The position numbers and the translations under genes were made by a program. Below, one piece after another: positions 1 to 4,635 of a stretch of DNA of 7,024 nt. Position 1 is the first letter of the stretch; each line of letters begins with the position of its first letter. The DNA is from an uncultured Collinsella sp. (GTDB lineage: Bacteria; Actinomycetota; Coriobacteriia; Coriobacteriales; Coriobacteriaceae). The DNA lies in contig UREE01000081.1 in assembly GCA_900546825.1 (NCBI GenBank), forward strand, positions 1 through 7,024, in the 5' to 3' direction. Under the pieces are notes generated by a model, which did no database searches, was not told the origin of the DNA, and saw only the letters and a program-made list of their open reading frames with translations.

Positions 1-41
1 CCGCTGACCGGTGGACGGCACCGAGCCGTCATCGAACTTGG

Positions 42-73
42 AAGGGGGAGGCCTCGCGGCCTCCCCCTTTTTT
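42..73 (+). terminator. Rho-independent terminator of the upstream transcription unit
   Basis: A perfect inverted repeat pairs 42-53 with 58-69. Its core is GGGGGAGGCC against GGCCTCCCCC, with a TCGC tetraloop at 54-57, and a run of six T residues follows at 68-73. The first two A-T pairs of the stem use the start of the T run. A very GC-rich stem followed immediately by a U tract is the textbook intrinsic terminator. It lies upstream of the promoter region of acpS, so it ends a gene located before this window and insulates the operon that follows. Because the stem is symmetric it could also work weakly on the minus strand, but the A tract there is only two bases long. Confidence 0.93.
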
Positions 74-87
74 GCGTTTGCGGGCTT

Positions 88-117
88 TTGTCTCACATAG
101 TAGCTGTGTTTTATAAC
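88..117 (+). promoter_or_regulatory. Candidate upstream sigma70-type promoter (P1)
   Basis: The -35-like TTGTCT (88-93; four matches to TTGACA) is followed after 18 bases by the -10-like TATAAC (112-117; five matches to TATAAT, lacking the final T). It would start transcription near 124. It has the same spacer length and the same TTGTC core as the second candidate 36 bases downstream. The missing final T of the -10 makes it the weaker call on sequence alone. Confidence 0.4.
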
Positions 118-123
118 CCTCGT

Positions 124-153
124 TTGTCGCATCTTCTGTGAACGGGCTACAAT
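124..153 (+). promoter_or_regulatory. Probable sigma70-type promoter of the acpS operon (P2)
   Basis: The -35-like TTGTCG (124-129; four of six consensus bases) and the -10-like TACAAT (148-153; five of six) are separated by 18 bases. The predicted start near 160 leaves a leader of about 23 bases that contains the acpS ribosome binding site. It is the best-placed promoter for the whole gene run, since no later junction has room for another outside coding sequence. Confidence 0.55.
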
Positions 154-172
154 AACTTAGTCTGTGCGATAT

Positions 173-180
173 GGAGGTGA
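173..180 (+). promoter_or_regulatory. Ribosome binding site that fixes the acpS start
   Basis: GGAGGTGA is complementary to the 3' end of 16S rRNA. The GGAGG core ends at 177, five bases before the ATG at 183. An in-frame ATG at 171 lies upstream of this element and has no Shine-Dalgarno sequence of its own, so 183 is the real start. Confidence 0.9.
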
Positions 181-182
181 AC

Positions 183-722
183 ATGGCTGAAGCTGGTATC
201 GGCGTTGATATCGTCGAGATTTCCCGCATGAAATCAATTCTTGAAAAGACGCCGTCGTTTGCTCGGCGTGTGTTTACCGAAGAAGAGCGTGCGTATTGCG
301 ATGCATCATCGCGCCCCGCTGCTCACTATGCGAGCCGTTTTGCTTCGCGCGAGGCGGTGCTTAAAGCTCTCGGTACGGGTTTTAGCCAAGGCGTGGGTTG
401 CAAGGATGTTTCGGTAACGCGTGATAAACTCGGCAAACCGAGGGCGCTGCTTTCGGGCCGTGCACTCGAGATCGCTCAAGAGCTGGGTGTTGTTGAGGTC
501 GCTCTTTCCATTACGCTTACAGGAGACTTAGCCGTTGCGAATGCCATCGCGATTACCGAAGATGCTCGACCTAAGCCTAAGGAAGAAAAGGTGAGCACCA
601 AGGAACGCGTTGCGCAGACATTTAAAGAGGCTCGCTCTGTTTTAGATGAGCTTGAGCAGCTGCAGAATTCAGCATTGACGGAGCATCTGGGCGATGCTTC
701 GCAAGATACGCTAGGAGCATAG
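183..722 (+). CDS. acpS: Holo-[acyl-carrier-protein] synthase (AcpS) with a C-terminal extension
   Basis: AcpS transfers 4'-phosphopantetheine from CoA to the conserved serine of acyl carrier protein, making it competent for fatty acid synthesis; it acts in the cytoplasm as a Mg2+-dependent enzyme. The 179-residue product opens with the GIGVDIVEISRM motif (metal ligand D9). It then carries RFASREAVLKALGTG (residues 52-66), with E57 as second metal ligand and K61. The usual lysine before that glutamate (KEA) is arginine here (R56). The final strand reads ALSITLTG rather than the common SxSH form. The catalytic body ends near residue 125, the usual family length. Residues 126-179 form a charged extension: a K/P/E-rich linker (128-136), then a probable amphipathic or coiled-coil helix (about 138-162). 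The stop codon abuts the nnr start. The family call is firm; the role of the tail is unknown. Confidence 0.93.
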   Translation: MAEAGIGVDIVEISRMKSILEKTPSFARRVFTEEERAYCDASSRPAAHYASRFASREAVLKALGTGFSQGVGCKDVSVTRDKLGKPRALLSGRALEIAQELGVVEVALSITLTGDLAVANAIAITEDARPKPKEEKVSTKERVAQTFKEARSVLDELEQLQNSALTEHLGDASQDTLGA

Positions 723-2339
723 ATGAAACCGGTTTTGAGTACCGAAGAAGTCGTTCGTCTCGAGGATATCATCGAACGCGAAGGGACTTCGAAGGCCGAG
801 CTTATGGAGCTAGCAGGTGAGTTTGCCGCCAACGAGGTCTTGAAGCTCAATCCCGATCGGGTTCTCGTTCTGGTCGGTTTTGGTAATAATGGCGGCGACG
901 GTTGGGTTGCCGCCGATATTCTGAGCCATAAGGGTGTGGACGTCGATATCGTTTCTCCGGTTGAGCCGGATGAGATTCCTGCTGCTCTGGCACGTCATGT
1001 TGCTCGTCGTACTGCCGGTCGCGATGTGCACGTTTGCGTCGGCCCCTCGCGTGACGAACTCGAGGTTTTGATCGATAAGGCCGATGTTGTTGTCGATGCC
1101 ATTTTTGGTACCGGTTTCCACGGGAATCTGCGTGCGCCGTTCTCCATCTGGATTCCTACGGTCAATGAATGCGCCGATTGTGTCGTATCCATTGATGTCC
1201 CCTCGGGCCTGAATGCCGAGACGGGCGTTGTTGATGACGACTGCATTCGTGCCGAGCATACGGTGACGATGATTGCGCCCAAGATTGGTCTGTATAGCGC
1301 TGATGGCCCTGAGTATGCTGGCGATTTGATCTGCGGCAATCTTTACGACCGTCTTGACGAGGTCATCGATGATGTCGACCACGCCGCCGAGATTGTCGAG
1401 CCCGGTGACTTAGTTGATTACTTTGCTCCATTACCTACGAATATCGATAAGTATTCCCGTGGCTCTGTGCTTATTGTCGCCGGATCTGCGCAATATCCTG
1501 GTGCTGCCATTATGGCGGCCAAATCTGCAGCTCGCGCGGGTGCTGGTTACGTGGCAGTCGCGGCTCCTGACGCCTGCGCCAATCTTATTCGCATGGCACT
1601 TCCTTCGATTCCCGTCTTTGCTATTCCGTCTGATTCCCGCGGCTCCTTTGGCGCCGCTGCGCGCATGACTGTGTGCGAGATTGCAAAGAAGTACAGCTGT
1701 GTACTGTGCGGTCCCGGTATGACGACATCTGCCGGCGCTATGCAGGTGGTTTCGGGCTTGCTCGAGCTTGATGTACCGCTTATTTTGGACGCCGATGCAC
1801 TCAACTGCCTTGCTAAGATTGCCATTGACGGTATTGATAGTAATCCCGAGATGTATCGTCGCGAGCAGCCGTTGGTTATGACGCCGCACTATCGTGAGCT
1901 TTCGCGTCTGGTTGCCGGTGACGAGGTGAACGACCTTGGTACCGCGATTGCGGCCGCGCAGAAGGTTGTCTGGGCTGCAGGCTCCGACAATCTGGTGGTC
2001 ATTGCCAAGGGGCCGACGACGGCTATCTGTGGCGTTGAGCGTGTGCTGCTGCCGCTCTCGGGTCCGGCTTCTCTGGCAACTGCCGGTTCGGGTGATGTTC
2101 TCGCGGGTATTTTGGCCGGCACGCTTGCCACCATGCGCGACGAGATGGATCGTTGGGAGTTGCTGTATTCGTACGCCGTCGCGCTTCACAGCTACGCCGG
2201 TTTTGCCGCGGCGACGGAGTATGGTGAGAAGAGCGTCATCGCGACCGATCTTATCGACTTGATCGGTCCTGCCATGGAACTGGCGGCAAAGGATGCGCTC
2301 GAAGATCTGGGAATCATGGACGAAGGGTCGGATGACTAA
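723..2339 (+). CDS. nnr: Bifunctional NAD(P)H-hydrate epimerase / ADP-dependent NAD(P)H-hydrate dehydratase
   Basis: This repair enzyme deals with NADHX and NADPHX, hydrated dead-end forms of the reduced cofactors. The N-terminal YjeF_N domain (about 1-225) interconverts R and S epimers. The C-terminal ribokinase-like domain (about 235-525) dehydrates the S form using ADP. Visible epimerase motifs are GFGNNGGDG (52-60), VDAIFGTGF (124-132) and IDVPSG (157-162). Dehydratase motifs are KYSRGSVLIVAGS (243-255, the variant I associate with actinobacteria), DADALN (356-361), TPHYREL (387-393) and AGSGDVLAG around the catalytic aspartate D458. At 538 residues it has the usual length for the fused protein, with no break. 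AGGAG at 713-717 lies five bases before the ATG, and the acpS stop codon directly touches the start, so the two genes are probably translationally coupled. Confidence 0.95.
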   Translation: MKPVLSTEEVVRLEDIIEREGTSKAELMELAGEFAANEVLKLNPDRVLVLVGFGNNGGDGWVAADILSHKGVDVDIVSPVEPDEIPAALARHVARRTAGRDVHVCVGPSRDELEVLIDKADVVVDAIFGTGFHGNLRAPFSIWIPTVNECADCVVSIDVPSGLNAETGVVDDDCIRAEHTVTMIAPKIGLYSADGPEYAGDLICGNLYDRLDEVIDDVDHAAEIVEPGDLVDYFAPLPTNIDKYSRGSVLIVAGSAQYPGAAIMAAKSAARAGAGYVAVAAPDACANLIRMALPSIPVFAIPSDSRGSFGAAARMTVCEIAKKYSCVLCGPGMTTSAGAMQVVSGLLELDVPLILDADALNCLAKIAIDGIDSNPEMYRREQPLVMTPHYRELSRLVAGDEVNDLGTAIAAAQKVVWAAGSDNLVVIAKGPTTAICGVERVLLPLSGPASLATAGSGDVLAGILAGTLATMRDEMDRWELLYSYAVALHSYAGFAAATEYGEKSVIATDLIDLIGPAMELAAKDALEDLGIMDEGSDD

Positions 2340-2341
2340 TC

Positions 2342-3487
2342 ATGAATAAAGCCGATTTGACGCGCTGGTCCTGGGTCGAGATCGACCGCGGGGCGCTCCG
2401 TCGCAACACGAGGGCCTATAAGAACTTGCTGAATCCACGTCAGCGCCTGTGCTGCGTGGTCAAGGCCGATGCTTATGGTCATGGAGCTGTTGAGTGCGCC
2501 AAGATCATGTATTCGGCCGGTGCCGACATGTTTGCCGTGGCGACGGTTAACGAGGGCGTTGAGCTCCGACAGGGCGGGATTACGAAACCCATCCTCATCC
2601 TAAGCGAGCCGCCTATCGAGGCCATTCCGACGTTGCTCGAGTTTGATATCATGCCCTCGGTCTATACGTCTGACTTTGCTCTTGCGTATGGCGAATGTGC
2701 CGTCGCGGCGGGCAAAGTGGGCAAGTATCATCTCGCCATCGAGACGGGCATGAATCGTATCGGCGTTCACTACACGCAGGTGCTCGACTTTGTCCGCGGT
2801 ATAAATTTCCATCGCGGTATTCAGTGCGACGGCGTATTTACGCACTTTGCCACGGCCGATGAACCTTCGGGTTGGGACTACAAGCTGCAGTGCCAGCGTT
2901 TTACCGAGGCCGTTCAGGCCATTAAGGACGCAGGTTTTGAATGCGGTATCGTGCATTGTGCCAATACGCCGTCCTCGATGCTCGATTCTTCAATGCACTT
3001 TGACATGATTCGTGCCGGCATCGGTTTGTATGGTCTGCAGCCATGTGAGCTGAGTGGTCGCGTGATGCAGCTTGATCCCGTCATGAGCGTCCACGCGCGT
3101 GTGACGCGCGTGGCGCATCCTGCGATGGGCGAGGGCGTGGGCTACGGCTTTACCTACCGCGTACCGCGCACGCGCGTTCAGATCTGCACCCTTCCGATCG
3201 GTTATGCCGATGGCCTTTCGCGTACGCTTTCCAATCGTATGGACGTGCTGTATCGCGGCGAGCGTGTGCGTCAGGTGGGCAATATCTGCATGGACCAGTT
3301 TATGGTCGCCATTCAGTCCAACCCGGCGCATGAGATTCCCGAGGCCGAGTATGGTGACGAGATGATCATTGTCGGCCGCGATGGAGATGCCGAGATTACC
3401 ATGGACGAGATGGCGCGCCTACGCGGCACGATTAACTACGAGGTCGCTTGCGGCTTTGGTATGCGTCTCGACAAGGTCTACGTGTAG
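2342..3487 (+). CDS. alr: Alanine racemase
   Basis: Alr interconverts L- and D-alanine with pyridoxal phosphate and supplies D-alanine for the peptidoglycan stem peptide. The 381-residue product begins with WSWVEIDRGALRRN (9-22). PLP-binding K41 lies in VVKADAYGHG. The second catalytic base, Y268, lies in GVGYGFTY, within the C-terminal beta domain, which also has IGYADG and NICMDQ (314-319). R139, in ETGMNRIG, matches the arginine that contacts the PLP phenolate oxygen. The stretch reads YHLAIETGM where the family usually has HLKxDTGM, so the normally carbamylated lysine is A132 and the aspartate is E134. The gene starts two bases after nnr. Only a weak GGA (2330-2332) precedes the ATG, so translation probably depends on re-initiation by ribosomes finishing nnr. 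The identity is secure; substrate breadth is open because of the active-site change. Confidence 0.95.
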   Translation: MNKADLTRWSWVEIDRGALRRNTRAYKNLLNPRQRLCCVVKADAYGHGAVECAKIMYSAGADMFAVATVNEGVELRQGGITKPILILSEPPIEAIPTLLEFDIMPSVYTSDFALAYGECAVAAGKVGKYHLAIETGMNRIGVHYTQVLDFVRGINFHRGIQCDGVFTHFATADEPSGWDYKLQCQRFTEAVQAIKDAGFECGIVHCANTPSSMLDSSMHFDMIRAGIGLYGLQPCELSGRVMQLDPVMSVHARVTRVAHPAMGEGVGYGFTYRVPRTRVQICTLPIGYADGLSRTLSNRMDVLYRGERVRQVGNICMDQFMVAIQSNPAHEIPEAEYGDEMIIVGRDGDAEITMDEMARLRGTINYEVACGFGMRLDKVYV

Positions 3488-3490
3488 GAG
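3486..3490 (+). promoter_or_regulatory. Ribosome binding site that fixes the glycosylase start
   Basis: AGGAG sits five bases before the ATG at 3496. Its first two bases are the last two of the alr TAG stop codon, so alr termination and glycosylase initiation share bases. An in-frame ATG at 3448, inside alr, lacks such a site and is rejected as the start. Confidence 0.85.
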
Positions 3491-3495
3491 TCGCT

Positions 3496-4116
3496 ATGGG
3501 CGTCATGCACATCCCCGGCCATAGCCATCAGGCGCCGCGTGAGGTCGCACTCGAGGAGATCGAGGCCGTTCTGGGCGATTGTCACCTTTGCCAGCTTTAC
3601 CAGTCGCGCCATAACATCGTGTTTGGCGTGGGAAACCCCCACGCTCGCGTGATGTTTATTGGCGAGGCGCCGGGCCGCAATGAGGATTTGCAGGGCGAGC
3701 CCTTTGTGGGGGCGGCAGGCGAGGACCTCAACGGCATTTTGTCGCTGGCGGGGCTCAAACGCGAAGACGTCTACATTGCCAACGTGCTTAAGTGCCGCCC
3801 GCCGGGAAACCGCAATCCGCGTCCCGAGGAAGTGCTGGCTTGCTCGCCATTTTTGCGTGAGCAGATTCGAAGCATCTGGCCCGATATTATTGTGACGCTC
3901 GGCAACCCCGCGACGCACTTTGTGCTCAAGACCGAGATTGGCATTACTAAGCTGCGCGGCAGGTTCCACCAGATGGGGCATTTTGTGGTAATGCCCACGT
4001 TCCATCCGGCAGCAGCGCTGCGCAATCCGGCGTGGCAGGAGCTGCTGGAGGAAGACTTTAAGATGCTGGGCGACTATCTGGAGCGACATCCCGCGCCAGA
4101 GGACGCCTCGGAATAA
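3496..4116 (+). CDS. udg: Family 4 (iron-sulfur) uracil-DNA glycosylase
   Basis: The enzyme cuts uracil, from cytosine deamination or dUTP misincorporation, out of DNA and starts base excision repair. The 206-residue product has the hallmark four cysteines for a [4Fe-4S] cluster at C29, C32, C100 and C116 (C-x2-C-x67-C-x15-C). The active-site motif GEAPGRNED (56-64) leads into GEPFVGAAGEDLN. NVLKCRPPGNRNP (96-108) and the second active-site motif HPAAALR (170-176) follow. This pattern and the size fit family 4 (UDGa); family 5 normally has a different first motif. The gene lies 8 bases after alr and ends in a tandem TAATAA, 12 bases before tsaE. It is the only DNA repair gene in the operon and separates alr from tsaE, which are closely linked in mycobacteria. 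Confidence 0.92.
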   Translation: MGVMHIPGHSHQAPREVALEEIEAVLGDCHLCQLYQSRHNIVFGVGNPHARVMFIGEAPGRNEDLQGEPFVGAAGEDLNGILSLAGLKREDVYIANVLKCRPPGNRNPRPEEVLACSPFLREQIRSIWPDIIVTLGNPATHFVLKTEIGITKLRGRFHQMGHFVVMPTFHPAAALRNPAWQELLEEDFKMLGDYLERHPAPEDASE

Positions 4117-4117
4117 T

Positions 4118-4123
4118 AAGGAG
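4118..4123 (+). promoter_or_regulatory. tsaE ribosome binding site
   Basis: AAGGAG lies five bases before the ATG at 4129 and directly follows the doubled stop (TAATAA) of the glycosylase gene, overlapping its last two bases. Confidence 0.85.
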
Positions 4124-4128
4124 CATAT

Positions 4129-4635
4129 ATGTCCCTGGAGCGCCTGGGGGTAGGTACTTACAAAACGACTTGCGCTGCCGATACGGAGTACTTTGGCGAG
4201 CTAATTGCACCGTGCCTTGAGGACGGCGATGTGCTCATCCTGACCGGTGGCCTGGGAGTGGGCAAAACTCACTTTACCAAGGGCGTCTCGCGCGGGCTGG
4301 GCGATGGGCATATGGTTACGAGCCCTACGTTCGCCCTCATGGCCGTTCACGATCAAGGTCGTATTCCGCTGTTTCACTTTGATCTATACCGCCTGGAGCA
4401 TGCCTACGAGCTCGAGGATACGGGCATTTTCGATGTGCTGGGCTATGAGGGTGCTTGCCTGCTGGAATGGGGCGAACAATTCCAGGACGAGCTGACGGAT
4501 GAGTATCTTTCGGTGACGCTCAGGCGTGATGAGGGCGACAGCGACGTGCGAACGATAACGCTTGAGGCGCACGGTGACCGCGCAATGGAGCTTTCCCATT
4601 TGATTGATAAGGCTGTACAAGATGAGCTTGCATAA
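4129..4635 (+). CDS. tsaE: tRNA t6A37 synthesis ATPase TsaE (YjeE family)
   Basis: TsaE is a P-loop ATPase that binds the TsaB-TsaD heterodimer and is needed for turnover of bacterial t6A37 synthesis. The 168-residue product shows the Walker A motif GGLGVGKT (40-47). It also has the switch-like SPTF (65-68), HFDLYRL (83-89) and LLEWGEQF (111-118), which includes the conserved E113-W114 pair. These are the diagnostic family motifs in the right order. The length is a little above the roughly 150 residues of the E. coli protein. It has a strong AAGGAG site. Its last 14 bases overlap the start of the TsaB-RimI-TsaD gene in another frame, which suggests coupled synthesis of the proteins that form the TsaBDE complex. 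Confidence 0.95.
   Translation: MSLERLGVGTYKTTCAADTEYFGELIAPCLEDGDVLILTGGLGVGKTHFTKGVSRGLGDGHMVTSPTFALMAVHDQGRIPLFHFDLYRLEHAYELEDTGIFDVLGYEGACLLEWGEQFQDELTDEYLSVTLRRDEGDSDVRTITLEAHGDRAMELSHLIDKAVQDELA
4607..4612 (+). promoter_or_regulatory. Ribosome binding site supporting the fusion-gene start at 4622
   Basis: ATAAGG lies inside the 3' end of tsaE, nine bases before the ATG at 4622. A TTG at 4604 is in the same frame but precedes this element, and the codons between 4604 and 4622 do not look like part of the TsaB family. The site is moderate in strength; coupling to tsaE termination probably helps. Confidence 0.55.

Noticed and set aside
1..7. Possible 3' end of an upstream gene, with a TGA at 5-7
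   Set aside because: Only one sense codon would be visible, so neither the reading frame nor the product can be supported.
32..37. TCGAAC half-site resembling an actinobacterial SOS (LexA) box
   Set aside because: The matching GTTCGA half is absent at the required spacing, and the position precedes the terminator rather than a promoter.
171..182. Upstream ATG at 171 as the acpS start
   Set aside because: It precedes, and its codons overlap, the strong GGAGGTGA site that serves the ATG at 183. It has no Shine-Dalgarno sequence, and the family N-terminus fits a start at 183.
29..229. Minus-strand reading frame of 66 codons across the terminator and promoter
   Set aside because: It runs through the terminator hairpin and the acpS promoter and start, has low-complexity composition (KRKKGGGR from the terminator), and shows no ribosome binding site or family resemblance.
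1691..1704. Small inverted repeat GTACA-GCTG-TGTAC within nnr
   Set aside because: Five-base stem inside conserved coding sequence with no T run; chance level.
3092..3112. CACGCG/CGCGTG inverted repeat in alr
   Set aside because: It is explained by Arg/Val/His codons in GC-rich coding sequence, with no terminator or operator context.
3448..3495. Longer uracil-DNA glycosylase starting at ATG 3448 inside alr
   Set aside because: The extra 16 residues come from an alternate frame of the conserved alr C-terminus, while a well-spaced AGGAG serves the ATG at 3496.
4604..4621. TTG at 4604 as the fusion-gene start
   Set aside because: It is a weaker start codon that lies ahead of the ATAAGG site. 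The ATG at 4622 gives the expected short TsaB N-terminus.
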